A stretch of DNA of 64,000 bases from CAWJPW01 sp963844845 (GCA_963844845.1 CAWJPW010000010.1:1-64000); one strand, 5' to 3'; positions 7,616 to 16,706 are shown, counted from the stretch's first letter. A program made the numbers and translations. The notes: generated from the sequence alone by a model not told the origin.

Positions 7616-8746
7616 ATGGACCGAATCGAACGCCTCCTCCTGAAGACTCCGTGGGTGGGGCGCGCCTACGCGCGCCGGGCGGCGACGATCAAGCGCGCGA
7701 CCTGTCTGGCGCTTGCCCGCTTCGGCATGCTGAAACCTGTGACCTTCGTCCAGTGGCTGGTGACTGCGGGGTGTAATTTCACCTGTGAGTTCTGTGAGGC
7801 CTCCGCGGGCGCTGCTGGTCCGGACGAGCTCAGTACTGCCGAGGCCACCGCCATGATCGACGACCTCGCACAGATGGGGGTTCGGCGATTGGTCTTCTCC
7901 GGCGGTGAGCCGTTGATCCGGAAGGATCTGTTCGACCTCGCCGAGCACGCCGGCGCCAAGGGCCTCCAACTCGGACTCGTGACCAATGGATTCCTGGTCC
8001 CGAGGTTGTGGCGCCGGATCAAGCCGCTGCCGCTATATCTGTACTTTACGAGCCTCGACGGGCTCAGGGAGCACCACGACACGCTGCGCGGAACGGGATC
8101 GTTCGAGCGGGTGCTGGAAGGGCTCGATCTGGCGGCCTCCAAGGGCGTCCCTGCGCGCATGATCAACACGGTCGTCCGCGCCGACAACCTGGGGGTGCTC
8201 GCCGAGATCAGGGAGATCGTCCGATCATCCAGCGCCAATAGCTGGCGCCTGACGCCGGTGGCGAATGTCGGCCGCGCGTTCGGCGACACCTCGCACGCCC
8301 TGGATGGAGAGGGCCTCCGAGAGGTGGTGGCCTTTCTCCGCGAAACGCGGGCCACGATGAACGCGGACTTCGGCGAATCCCACACCTACATCGGTCAGCT
8401 CGACGGCGGTCTGCCGGTGGGCAAGCCATTTTTCTGCGGCGCCGGCCTGACACGTGCGTCGATCATGGCGGACGGCTCGGTCCTCGGCTGCCACCAGGTT
8501 TACGACACGCGGTTTGCCGAGGGCAACGTCAGGGACCGTCCCTTTTCGGAGATCTGGAGAAACGAGTTCAAGCGCTTCCGGGCGCCCGTTGAGCACCCGT
8601 CGTGCGCCGGATGCGAGCACCAGGCCGGATGCCGAAGCGGTTGCTGGGCGGAGATGACGATCGACGAGCACTGCGCCAAACCGGTATGGGAGGGGGAGGG
8701 AACTCGCCTGCCGGTGGTGTCGGCCGGCTCGGGCTCGGGTTCGTGA
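7616..8746 (+). CDS. Radical SAM protein with SPASM-like C-terminal cysteines
   Basis: A 376-residue enzyme. The canonical CxxxCxxC cluster site is CNFTCEFC (C53, C57, C60), with GGEPL (96-100) binding SAM. The C-terminus has C274, C292, C330, C333, C339, C343 and C353 in a SPASM/twitch-like arrangement that would hold one or two auxiliary Fe-S clusters. Such proteins modify peptides or sugars by radical chemistry. It opens the second coupled string, and its TGA overlaps the next GTG. A role in modifying the glycan or peptide built by AsnB and the Mur-like ligase downstream is inference. No clear precursor-peptide gene is visible beside it. Confidence 0.82.
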   Translation: MDRIERLLLKTPWVGRAYARRAATIKRATCLALARFGMLKPVTFVQWLVTAGCNFTCEFCEASAGAAGPDELSTAEATAMIDDLAQMGVRRLVFSGGEPLIRKDLFDLAEHAGAKGLQLGLVTNGFLVPRLWRRIKPLPLYLYFTSLDGLREHHDTLRGTGSFERVLEGLDLAASKGVPARMINTVVRADNLGVLAEIREIVRSSSANSWRLTPVANVGRAFGDTSHALDGEGLREVVAFLRETRATMNADFGESHTYIGQLDGGLPVGKPFFCGAGLTRASIMADGSVLGCHQVYDTRFAEGNVRDRPFSEIWRNEFKRFRAPVEHPSCAGCEHQAGCRSGCWAEMTIDEHCAKPVWEGEGTRLPVVSAGSGSGS

Positions 8747-9732
8747 GAATGCCGATGAACGTTGCCGAGCCCTTCGGGGCGGTGAGCCTGCGCATTGGAG
8801 GTCTCGGCAAGCGGTTGGTCGCCCTGCCACGGTGCCGGCGCCTGTTCCACGCGGAGCTGGGCTCTTCGACCAGCGGCGCTGATTATGTGGGGGAGGGGGA
8901 GAGCCTGGGGTGGCTCGAGGAGCTGTACGGTTGCCGCGCGAGGCGTCAAGGCCGCCGAGCGCTCACGGCGGCTCTGGCAGATGCGCGGCGGCTGATCGGC
9001 GAACGCACCCTCTGTCTCGAACTCAACCGCCTGTTCGGGAAATTGGCGCCCGGCGGGGGGTTCCGGACCATCCCATGGGTCCGCCAGCGGATCGACCTCA
9101 CCACCATCGGTCGCCGCCGATTGCAGTCCATTGAAGGCGTCTACGGTCGCAAGGTGAGGCAGCACCGGCTGGTTGCTGCCCATAGCACAGACCGGCGGAC
9201 CGCCGAGGAGTTTTACGACGAGCTCTACCTTCCGTACATCCGCTCACGGTTTGGTGAGTCCGGCCATCCGCGGTCACGGCGCGAGGTGTTGGCGACGGTT
9301 CGCCACGGCTTTGTGCTCAAGGTCCTCCACGACGGCGCATGGATCTCGGGTGGCACCTGCCGGGTCAGTGCGAACACCGTTAGCGTCGTTGCCTATGGCG
9401 TGCGGGGCGCACCCGAGACAGCGCTCGATCTCGGCGCCGTGTCGGCGGTCAACTACTTCCTGCTCCAATGGGCGAGAGCGTCCGGACGCCGGTGGATCGA
9501 CCTCCTGCGCAGCCGACCGCACGACCAGGACGGGGTTTTCGAGCACAAGCGGCGGTGGGGGGCCGAGCCGGTGATCGATCCCTGGCCGCACACCGCCCTG
9601 TGGATCTACCCGCCGAGCTCCGGGCAGCTCGAGTCTCCCTCGGCCGGGCTGCTGGTCGCCACCAAGACGGGGCTGCGCCGGCTCGGCTCCCTCCTCGATG
9701 ACCGGCGGCCGGCTGCGGGAACCGGGGGCTGA
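8743..9732 (+). CDS. GNAT/FemAB-like acyltransferase
   Basis: About 329 residues. The second half (from FYDELYLPYIRSRFGESGHPRSRR through ISGGTCRVSANTVSVVAYGVRG to YFLLQWARASGRRWIDLLRSRP) has the strand-helix pattern of the FemAB/GNAT acyl-CoA N-acyltransferase fold, as in acyltransferases linked to exopolysaccharide clusters. Start options are GTG 8743 (GTGA overlap with the radical SAM stop), ATG 8749 and ATG 8755; 8743 is chosen because it matches the overlap pattern of the locus. It probably acylates an amine on the sugar or peptide product. Family assignment is by pattern only. Confidence 0.6.
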   Translation: MRMPMNVAEPFGAVSLRIGGLGKRLVALPRCRRLFHAELGSSTSGADYVGEGESLGWLEELYGCRARRQGRRALTAALADARRLIGERTLCLELNRLFGKLAPGGGFRTIPWVRQRIDLTTIGRRRLQSIEGVYGRKVRQHRLVAAHSTDRRTAEEFYDELYLPYIRSRFGESGHPRSRREVLATVRHGFVLKVLHDGAWISGGTCRVSANTVSVVAYGVRGAPETALDLGAVSAVNYFLLQWARASGRRWIDLLRSRPHDQDGVFEHKRRWGAEPVIDPWPHTALWIYPPSSGQLESPSAGLLVATKTGLRRLGSLLDDRRPAAGTGG

Positions 9733-9734
9733 GG

Positions 9735-11624
9735 ATGTGCGGGATCTGCGGAGTCGCCGGCGATGTCGCCGAACTATCGGATTTGCGCGCTCGGCTCAGG
9801 CGGATGACCCGTTGTCTGGTCCACCGGGGACCGGACAGTGAGGGGTTGCTGATTCGGCCCGGCATCGGCCTCGGTGTCCGTCGGTTGGCAATCATCGATC
9901 CGGTCGGCGGGGATCAACCGATCGTGAACGAGGACGAGGCGCTCGCGATTGTCTGCAACGGGGAAATCTACAACGCCCGCGAGCTGCGGACCGAGCTCGA
10001 GGGGCACGGCCATCGTTTTCGTACCCGCTCGGACGTCGAGGTGATCCTCCACCTGTACGAGGAGCGGGGGATCGACTGCGTTCAGGCGCTGCGCGGCATG
10101 TTCGGGTTTGCCCTCTGGGATGGTCACGCCCGGCGGCTGGTACTGGCGCGCGACCGGTTGGGCATCAAGCCGCTGCACTACGCGCAGATCAGCGGCGGCC
10201 TCGTCTTCGGCTCCGAGCTCAAGGCTGTTCTCGCCAGCGGCCAGGTTGATCGAAGCTTGGCGCCGGAGGCGGTTCGTGACCTCTTCAGCTTCGGTTTCGT
10301 CCTCACCCCGCGCACGCTCGCTGCCGGAATTCTTCGGCTTCCCCCCGGACATCTGTTGGATTTCGCCGCGGGTCGGGCGACGGTGCATCGCTACTGGGAG
10401 CCGTCCTTTCCCGATCGAGAGGATTTCGAACGCGACGGCACGGACGAAGAGCTGGTCGAGGCCTTCGCAGCAAAGCTCGAGGAGACGGTCGCCGTTCATC
10501 TGCAAAGCGACGTCGAGGTCGGTGCGTGGCTGAGCCCTGGTCTCGACTCGAGCGCGGTGGCCATGCTGGCCGCAGGCCGGCTCGACCACCCGCTGCGGAC
10601 CTTCTCGATCGCCTTCGACGATCCGGCGATCGACGAGGTCGGAACTCTTGGTACTCTGGCCGACGATGACCCCGCCAGGTACCGGAGTCGCCGCGTCCGA
10701 TGCGGACTTGGCGACCTCGCTCGAATCGAGGAGGCGGTCTGGCACAGTGAGGCGCCGAGCCTGTCGCTGATCGAGATACCGCGGATGATCCTGGCCGAAG
10801 ACGCGGCGAGGGACGTCAAGGTCGTGCTCAGCGGAGAGGGGGCGGACGAGGTGCTCGGCGGCTACCGGTGGTACCACGGAGAGAAGGTCTTCGGGCCGTT
10901 TGCCTCGCTGCCCCGATGGCTCCGCCGGATGGGGGCGCTCGGCCGGGTCGGCCGCCGATTCCGGCCGGGGCTCGCGGCCCTGCTCGAGGCGCCGGCGGCC
11001 ATGGACCTCGAGCGGTTCCGAGCCATGGTGGCGCCGCGGGACTGGCCGCTTGGCCGCGAGCTGCTGCACGAAATCGGCTGTGGCGACCCGGCGCCGGCCC
11101 TCGAACCGCCTCCGCCGCCCGACTTCGAGCGCTGGCATCCCTTCTCCCGGCTGCAGTACCTCGATCTGCGGGTTCGCCTGCCCGATCTCATCATCCATAC
11201 CTTGGACCGGGCGACGATGGCTCGTTCGCTCGAGGCCCGGGTTCCGTTTCTCGATCATGAGCTGGTCGAGATCTGTTGCAGCTTGCCGCCGTCGATCAAG
11301 ATGAGGGGGTTGCAGGAGAAGTACGTTCTGCGCAAGGCGATGGCGGGGCGATTACCGAGGGCGATCGTACGACGTGGAAAACAGGGAATGGAGACCCCCG
11401 TTGCCGCGTGGTTTCGCGGAGAAATCCCCGAACGGGTGGCCGAGGTTTTGAGCCCTTCATCGCTGCGCTCGTCGGGTCTGTTCGATCCGGCGGTCGTCGG
11501 GCGCCTCCTCGATCGCCACCGTTCGCGGCGGGCCGATCACGGCCGCCAGCTCGCCGGTGTGGTGGCGCTGCAGATCTGGCAGCGATACTTCTTGGAGAGT
11601 GATGTATCAGCTCCGGCTTTCTGA
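9735..11624 (+). CDS. asnB: Glutamine-dependent asparagine synthetase-like amidotransferase
   Basis: A 629-residue class II amidotransferase. The catalytic Cys2 opens MCGICG and is followed by HRGPDSEG (30-37), LAIIDP and NGEIYN (76-80), all glutaminase-domain signatures. The synthetase half has a PP-loop, but it reads SPGLDSS (267-273) where SGGxDSS is usual. SGEGADEVLGGY and LDRATMARSLEARVPFLDHELVE are intact. It starts two bases after the upstream stop and ends overlapping the next gene by 23 bases. AsnB paralogues in surface polysaccharide clusters often amidate carboxyl groups of sugars or peptides, and the neighbours fit such a role better than free asparagine synthesis. Confidence 0.87.
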   Translation: MCGICGVAGDVAELSDLRARLRRMTRCLVHRGPDSEGLLIRPGIGLGVRRLAIIDPVGGDQPIVNEDEALAIVCNGEIYNARELRTELEGHGHRFRTRSDVEVILHLYEERGIDCVQALRGMFGFALWDGHARRLVLARDRLGIKPLHYAQISGGLVFGSELKAVLASGQVDRSLAPEAVRDLFSFGFVLTPRTLAAGILRLPPGHLLDFAAGRATVHRYWEPSFPDREDFERDGTDEELVEAFAAKLEETVAVHLQSDVEVGAWLSPGLDSSAVAMLAAGRLDHPLRTFSIAFDDPAIDEVGTLGTLADDDPARYRSRRVRCGLGDLARIEEAVWHSEAPSLSLIEIPRMILAEDAARDVKVVLSGEGADEVLGGYRWYHGEKVFGPFASLPRWLRRMGALGRVGRRFRPGLAALLEAPAAMDLERFRAMVAPRDWPLGRELLHEIGCGDPAPALEPPPPPDFERWHPFSRLQYLDLRVRLPDLIIHTLDRATMARSLEARVPFLDHELVEICCSLPPSIKMRGLQEKYVLRKAMAGRLPRAIVRRGKQGMETPVAAWFRGEIPERVAEVLSPSSLRSSGLFDPAVVGRLLDRHRSRRADHGRQLAGVVALQIWQRYFLESDVSAPAF

Positions 11625-12891
11625 GGCGCCGGCTCTACTGCGGACGCCGGTGGGCCGCTGGCTCCTCATGCGAGCCGCGGTCTATCGCGCGTGGCCGATG
11701 CTGCGATTCCTGGCTGTCGCCTGGCGCCGCGTGGTTGTGAGACGAACCAGGGTGGTGGCGGTCGTGGGCTCACTCGGCAAGAGCACGACCGCACACGCTG
11801 TGTCGACAACCCTCGGCTCGGGTCGGGAGATCGCGATCCTCTCCAACCAGTTCGGATTCCTTGCCGCGAAAATCCTCGCCATTCGACCGGGCCAGCCCTG
11901 GGCGGTTATCGAGGTCGGAGTGTCGGCGCCGGGCCAGATGCGGGCCTATGGTGATCTGATCCGGCCGGACATCACGATCGTCACCAGCGTTGCCAGCGAG
12001 CACCTCTCGTCGTTTGGCAGCCTCGAAGTCACGCGAGCGGAGAAGGTAGAGATGGTAGTGGCCACTCACCCGGAAGGACTGGTGGTGCTCAACTGCGACG
12101 ACCCTAACGTCCGCTGGATGGCAGGGCAGGCGCGGGCCCGGGTGGTGACCTTCGGCACGGGTGAGGATTGCGACGTGCGCGCCAGCGCCGTTCGCGTGTG
12201 CTGGCCGCACGGCATCGAGATGACTCTCCGCGCGAAAGGCGAAACGCGGGAGCTGCGGGCCGGCCTCATCGGCCGCCACATGGTCTACCCGGTCCTCGCC
12301 GCGGTGGCCGCGGCAACCTCGGCCGGCATCGACCTCGACAGCGTGGTGCGGAGGGTGGAGCGAGTGCGTCCGGTTTCCGGCCGGATGCAGCCGCTCCAGA
12401 TCCCTGGCGGCGCATGGTTGCTGCGCGATGACTTCAAGGCGGCAGAGGAGTCGTTGTGGGCTGCGATCGAGACCCTGGCGGAGATTCCAGCTGTCCGCAA
12501 GACGGTCGTCCTCGGAGACATCGAGGAACCGAGAGGCCCGCAGGGCCCGCTATACGCCGCGCTCGGGAAACGCGTTGGCGAGGTCGCCGACCGGGCCTTC
12601 TTTGTCGGCAACCGTGCCGACAGCTGGGCGGTTGGTGCGCTCCGCGGGGGAATGCCGAGAGACGTTGTCCACGAGTGCGGTTCGCGGATAGCCGGGGTCG
12701 CCCGGGAGCTCTCTGCCGACCTCCTCCCGGATGAGGTCATTCTTGTCAAGGGCCGCTCGACGCAGCGGCTCGAACGAGTATCCCTGATGCTGGCCGGTTG
12801 CGAGGTGCAGTGCGATCGCAAGCAGTGCCACGCGGTCAGTCTCGGCTGCGCTGCATGCCCGATGCTGACGAGGCCTCATGGCACGAGCTGA
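11602..12891 (+). CDS. Mur ligase (MurF-like) lacking the substrate-binding N-domain, with Cys-rich tail
   Basis: A 429-residue protein with the Mur ligase ATPase domain: P-loop GSLGKST (56-62), a central segment with VIEVGVSAPGQM, and a C-terminal ligase domain with VLGDIEEPRGPQG and LVKGRSTQRLE, both close to MurF. The UDP-MurNAc-tripeptide-binding domain is absent. The first 50 residues are a short basic/hydrophobic stretch instead. The tail carries five cysteines (C400, C404, C409, C416, C419) that could bind a metal or cluster. ATG at 11602 follows GGAGAG and overlaps asnB by 23 bases. It should form an ATP-driven amide bond to a substrate other than the normal peptidoglycan precursor; the substrate is unknown. 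Confidence 0.75.
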   Translation: MYQLRLSEAPALLRTPVGRWLLMRAAVYRAWPMLRFLAVAWRRVVVRRTRVVAVVGSLGKSTTAHAVSTTLGSGREIAILSNQFGFLAAKILAIRPGQPWAVIEVGVSAPGQMRAYGDLIRPDITIVTSVASEHLSSFGSLEVTRAEKVEMVVATHPEGLVVLNCDDPNVRWMAGQARARVVTFGTGEDCDVRASAVRVCWPHGIEMTLRAKGETRELRAGLIGRHMVYPVLAAVAAATSAGIDLDSVVRRVERVRPVSGRMQPLQIPGGAWLLRDDFKAAEESLWAAIETLAEIPAVRKTVVLGDIEEPRGPQGPLYAALGKRVGEVADRAFFVGNRADSWAVGALRGGMPRDVVHECGSRIAGVARELSADLLPDEVILVKGRSTQRLERVSLMLAGCEVQCDRKQCHAVSLGCAACPMLTRPHGTS

Positions 12892-13687
12892 CCGAGCCCG
12901 CTACTGGCGAGGTGTTCGCGAGGCGTGGCGCACACGGCAGCGAGAGGAGCTGTGGAGGCATTTCAACGATCGCGTGATCTCGCAGCTCGTTGATCGATGG
13001 CTCGACGGAGCACCCCGCGAGCTGGTTCTCAAGACCGACCTCTTCGAGGAATCATCCTCGGACGGGCTGTGTGGAGCACTTTCGCACTGCGGATCACGAC
13101 TGGCGGCCGTCGATCTCGCGTCGGTCGTCGTTCGCGACGCGCGGCGCCGGCACCCACAGATCGAGGCTGCAGTCGCCGATGTCCGGCTCATCCCGTTCGC
13201 CGATGAGACCTTCGACCTCATCGTCTCGCCGTCGACGCTCGATCATTTCGAGAATCTCGGCGAGGTGCGGCGGGCACTTGCGGAGCTGGTCCGCGTCCTG
13301 CGTCCGGCCGGCGAGCTCATGATCACATTCGACAACCTGGACAACCCGATCTTGCGGTTGAGAAGCTGGCTGCCTTCGCGGTGGTTGCGCGCACTTAGGC
13401 TGGTACCGTACGAGGTCGGCCGAAGCTGCGGACGGCGGAGATTGAGGTGGCTGCTCGAGGAGCAGGGCCTCGAGATCCGAGAAATGACCGCGGTGCTGCA
13501 CGTGCCGCGGCTTCCGGCGGTTGCCTTCGCCCGCGCCCTTTCCCTATCCGGACCGCCCGTTCGCGAGCGTTTCATGCGCTGGGCCGGGGCATTCGAACGA
13601 CTCGAGACGACGCCCCTGCAGTCGCTTACCGGCTACTTCGTGGCCGCCCGGGCGGTCAAGCCAGAGATCGGCCCGCGCTCGATGTGA
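12878..13687 (+). CDS. SAM-dependent class I methyltransferase
   Basis: A 269-residue protein with Methyltransf_11-type features: LAAVDLASVVVRDARRRHP (motif I/II region), AAVADVRLIPFADETFDLIVSPSTLDHFEN (motif III) and LVRVLRPAGELMITF (motif IV/post I). The glycine-rich motif I is weak (LKTDLFEE followed by SDGLCGALSHCG), as seen in some divergent members. ATG at 12878 overlaps the Mur-like gene by 14 bases. It closes the second coupled string, so it likely methylates the product of the AsnB/Mur-like/acyltransferase steps. Confidence 0.75.
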   Translation: MARADRARYWRGVREAWRTRQREELWRHFNDRVISQLVDRWLDGAPRELVLKTDLFEESSSDGLCGALSHCGSRLAAVDLASVVVRDARRRHPQIEAAVADVRLIPFADETFDLIVSPSTLDHFENLGEVRRALAELVRVLRPAGELMITFDNLDNPILRLRSWLPSRWLRALRLVPYEVGRSCGRRRLRWLLEEQGLEIREMTAVLHVPRLPAVAFARALSLSGPPVRERFMRWAGAFERLETTPLQSLTGYFVAARAVKPEIGPRSM

Positions 13688-14018
13688 GTGTGGCGTGAAT
13701 GCGCCGATGGGCCGTAGACCGATCTGGAACATGCGGCAGGTAACGGTGCCGGCGATTGAACTCCCGCGCGAAACGCCCCTGAATCCGGGCCATCGACCGC
13801 CACAGCGGGACGTCACTGGTGCGAAGCACCAGATGGTAGTGGTTGCTCATGAAGCACCACGCAAGAAACGTGAGCCCGTGCAGGTCGCGTACCGCAACCA
13901 GGGTCTCGAGGAATGCGGCCGCCTCGGTCTCCTTCGAGAGCACGCGCTCCCCCCGCGCGGTGCGACAGTAGACGTGGTAAAGGGCTCCGGGGATGAACAG
14001 ACGCTCCTTCCGCGGCAT
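13656..14018 (-). pseudogene. Truncated RAYT (Y1_Tnp, REP-associated transposase)
   Basis: The minus strand from ATG 14018 encodes MPRKERLFIPGALYHVYCR... with the HUH-type motif SNHYHLVLRT, then GRFAREFNRRHRYL. After about residue 93 the match to RAYT proteins stops; the remaining residues are unrelated and the frame ends inside the 3' end of the methyltransferase gene. The usual lengths are 200-300 residues, so the catalytic tyrosine helix is lost and the gene is dead. The 5' end and upstream 90 bases recur as a second remnant near 24.95 kb. Confidence 0.75.
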
Positions 14019-14221
14019 GGGGTCCTCCCCCAGCGCGGACGGGCATCTCCAGTATAGGCGCCACTCAGCCGATCAGGACCAGCGAAAAGTGAGAAAGTGA
14101 TATGTGGCACGCCTCGAAGAAATCGCTGAGCCAGGGAGGCAATACGTGACCTCGGCGCCGCGTTCAGGGAATGCGGCACACCGCTTTCGGTGCACCACGA
14201 CACCACAAGGAGGGTTTCATC

Positions 14222-15058
14222 ATGTGGCGACGAGCGTTTGCAGAGTCGACGACGTTCTCGTGGCCGGGCGTCCGCCTTGGCCGGTCTCTCGGACTGCTCG
14301 CGGTGGCTGCCGTGCTTGGCGCGCTCACACCGATTCCGGCTGCGGCCTTTCAGATCAACTCGGGCCAGGTCGTGGTGCCGGTCGTCGTCCACACCCAGGG
14401 CTATGAAAGCACCGAGTGGCGCAGCGATGTCTGGATCACAAACGCGGGCGGTGACGCTGGGAGCCTGACGCTGACGTACTACCCGGCGGCGGGAGGCGAG
14501 CTGACGCAGACCATGAGCATCGGCGCCTACGGCGGGCACTTCTTCCCCGACATCGTGCTGCAGACCTTCGGCCTCGACGACTCGAAGGGGATGTTGATCG
14601 TCTCGTCGGCCTCGACCTTTACGGAGGTGCGGGCCCGCGTCTACAACACCGGCGATCCCGCCGGGCAGTTCGGGCAGGCCGTGCCGGGTCTCCCGGCGGA
14701 CAGGCTCTCGCGGCAGGGGTTCATCTCCGGCGTCTCGACCGCAACCGGCAACCGCCTCTCGATCGGAATCGCCAACCCGACCGATCGCACGTTCGACGTC
14801 AACGTCTCGGTGAAGGACACCGAAACGGGGGACTCGTTCGCCTCGCACATCGTGACGCTGAGCCCGCACGAGCTGATTCAGCTGGACAAGGTGGCGCAGC
14901 TCTGGAACCTCCCGGCACGAGACAGCCTGGCCATCAGAATGTACAGCGTCGGGAACGACAACGCCGACTCCATCTACGCCTACGCGTCGGTGGTTCGGAA
15001 CGCCACGGGGGATGCGACCTTCCTCTTCGGAACGAGTCCCAACTACGGAAACCAGTAG
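14222..15058 (+). CDS. Secreted protein of the WRSDV...DN/RNATGD domain family
   Basis: A 278-residue protein with a signal peptide (SLGLLAVAAVLGALTPIPAAAF). The mature part is one copy of a beta-rich domain seen in several genes here: VVPVVVHTQGYESTEWRSDVWITNAGG, then TEVRARVYNT, GQFGQAVPGL, RLSIGIANPTD, a LIQLDKVAQLW turn and IYAYASVVRNATGDATFLFG at the end. ATG at 14222 is chosen because AAGGAGGG lies just upstream and the signal peptide begins there; an in-frame upstream ATG lacks a site. It is likely periplasmic or surface-exposed. Function is unknown. Confidence 0.75.
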   Translation: MWRRAFAESTTFSWPGVRLGRSLGLLAVAAVLGALTPIPAAAFQINSGQVVVPVVVHTQGYESTEWRSDVWITNAGGDAGSLTLTYYPAAGGELTQTMSIGAYGGHFFPDIVLQTFGLDDSKGMLIVSSASTFTEVRARVYNTGDPAGQFGQAVPGLPADRLSRQGFISGVSTATGNRLSIGIANPTDRTFDVNVSVKDTETGDSFASHIVTLSPHELIQLDKVAQLWNLPARDSLAIRMYSVGNDNADSIYAYASVVRNATGDATFLFGTSPNYGNQ

Positions 15059-15225
15059 AGCGCGCTGAGGGCCGGCCGGAGTCTCCGTCCTCGCGCAGCC
15101 AAGGATGGGTGGCACGGCCTTGCTGATCCCCCGATCCCGGATGCCCGGTCGAGAACGACCATCACGATCCCCGGCCCTGGGATTCGTTGGCCCGCTCTGA
15201 GGCTGCGCGGCGGCGGCGCGTGTGT

Positions 15226-16572
15226 TCAGTCAACGTCGTAGCGTGCGATCATGCGGTCCAGATAGCGTGATTGGAGCTGCCTGGAGGCCAGCGCCTGCTT
15301 GAGGGGAGGCAGCTTCAGCACCACGCCCAGGATGGCCGCCATGGCGCGGTGGCTGGCGAGGGCGCCCTGGTCGAAGATGAGGTTCTGCAGCTTGCCTCTC
15401 TCGATGGCCATGAGGACGGCCTTGTGGGTGCCGCTCAGCGGCGGCAGCAGCCGCTCCTTCCGGGGGACCAGCCGGAGGGCGGATGACGGGCAGGTGCGGA
15501 CGCACACGCCGCACCCCAGGCAGATCTCGGGATCGAGCCGGGCCATCTTCCGCCTGGGCTTGTGCGGGTCGTTGGCGGAGACCGTGCTCATGGCCTCGAC
15601 GGGGCAGACCTCTGCACACTTGCCACAGCCCGCACAGGTTTCGGTGTCCACCTCGGGCAGGTAGTTGGTGGCGTGGACCGGATGCAGCATGCCGAACCGC
15701 CGGGCCGCGATCGTGGCCTCACAGCAGCAGCCGCAGCAGTTGCAGATGAAGCTCACGCCCTCGCGCACGTTCTCGCCGAACTGGACGAGGTTCTGGTCGC
15801 GGGCGAGGTCGAGCAGGTCCGTGCACTCGGAGCGGCCGATGGTGCGGGCGATTCCGTTCCGGGTCAGGGAGGCGGCCACGGTGTTGAACGTCATGCAGAT
15901 GTCCATCGGGGCGGAGCAGGCCCGCCCGATGTGCTGCGCCTTGTGGCGGCAGTAGCAGACCCCGACGCCGATGTGGGAAGCGGTGCGGATCACCTCCGTG
16001 GCCCGCTCGTAGTCGAGCACCTCCAGCGACGGCTCCGCGGGCAGCGCTTCTTCGTTGACGAAGGTCCGTCCCAGCTGGGTTTCTCCTCGGGTGAACAGGG
16101 CCCTGATGAAGCCATCCTCGACCGTGATGTACTGCTGAAACAGCTCGGACAGGAGCTTCTGATCCAGGTCGTCCCGCACCCGCATCATGGAGAACTCGAA
16201 GAAACCGGCCATTGGCGGCGGCAGGACGTAGCGGTTGGTTCCGGTGCGCTCGGCATGGACGTCCAGCAGAATCCCCCTGGACGCCAGGTCGTCGAGGATG
16301 GCCTGCGCCTCCGACTCCATCTTCTTCCACGCCCGGGCCGCGGTGGAAACGGTGAAGGGGCGGATCGGCAACAGGGAAACCAGCTCCGCCTCCTGCTCCG
16401 AGAAGAGCAGCTCCAGGATCTCGTACAGCAGGTGGGAAGGCGGCGCTCCCTGCGGGAACCGGTTGATCCGGTCGCTCAGGCGGCGGTATGCGGATCGTAC
16501 GGTCAGGTGTGCGATGGCTCCTCCCCGGGGTGCGATGGCTGGGTCCACTATACCCAGGCCACGATCCGGCAC
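15226..16572 (-). CDS. 4Fe-4S dicluster domain protein
   Basis: A 448-residue cytoplasmic protein. Its C-terminal third has two ferredoxin motifs, CAGCGKCAEVCP and CLGCGVCVRTCP, for two 4Fe-4S clusters. Upstream lie further cysteines (GVCYCRHK, a CMTF site and CNCCGCCCE) that could bind another cluster. The N-terminal 200 residues are helical and resemble the regulatory part of similar 4Fe-4S binding proteins in anaerobes. It probably shuttles electrons; the partner is not evident from the neighbours. The 167-base gap to the convergent secreted-protein gene holds nothing recognisable. Start may be slightly downstream of 16572. Confidence 0.75.
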   Translation of the reverse strand: MPDRGLGIVDPAIAPRGGAIAHLTVRSAYRRLSDRINRFPQGAPPSHLLYEILELLFSEQEAELVSLLPIRPFTVSTAARAWKKMESEAQAILDDLASRGILLDVHAERTGTNRYVLPPPMAGFFEFSMMRVRDDLDQKLLSELFQQYITVEDGFIRALFTRGETQLGRTFVNEEALPAEPSLEVLDYERATEVIRTASHIGVGVCYCRHKAQHIGRACSAPMDICMTFNTVAASLTRNGIARTIGRSECTDLLDLARDQNLVQFGENVREGVSFICNCCGCCCEATIAARRFGMLHPVHATNYLPEVDTETCAGCGKCAEVCPVEAMSTVSANDPHKPRRKMARLDPEICLGCGVCVRTCPSSALRLVPRKERLLPPLSGTHKAVLMAIERGKLQNLIFDQGALASHRAMAAILGVVLKLPPLKQALASRQLQSRYLDRMIARYDVD

Positions 16573-16674
16573 CGCGACGTCCCGGGTTGTCGGCCGCTCG
16601 CCGCTGGGCAGGGAGCTACCTGCTGTTCTTCCTCACCTTCAGATCCCGCAGCCGGCGGGCCGCAAGCGAACTGC

Positions 16675-16706
16675 GGTGCCATGTACCACAACTCTCACAA
16701 CTCGCC
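16675..16706 (+). repeat. Left inverted-repeat end flanking the RAYT gene
   Basis: GGTGCCATGTACCACAACTC (16675-16694) runs on into TCACAACTCGCC and is the inverse of the segment ending at about 17866 (GAGTTGTGAGAGTTGTTGTACGTGGCACC), with few mismatches. The pair brackets the complete RAYT gene, as expected for a REP-type element mobilised by its own transposase. Confidence 0.65.

Noticed and set aside
9774..11258. 494-residue open frame antisense to asnB
   Set aside because: It is a shadow of a clear asparagine synthetase frame, with Arg/Gly/Pro-rich composition and no motif.
13521..14057. Plus-strand frame over the truncated RAYT
   Set aside because: The minus strand carries the SNHYH motif of the transposase; the plus frame has no features.
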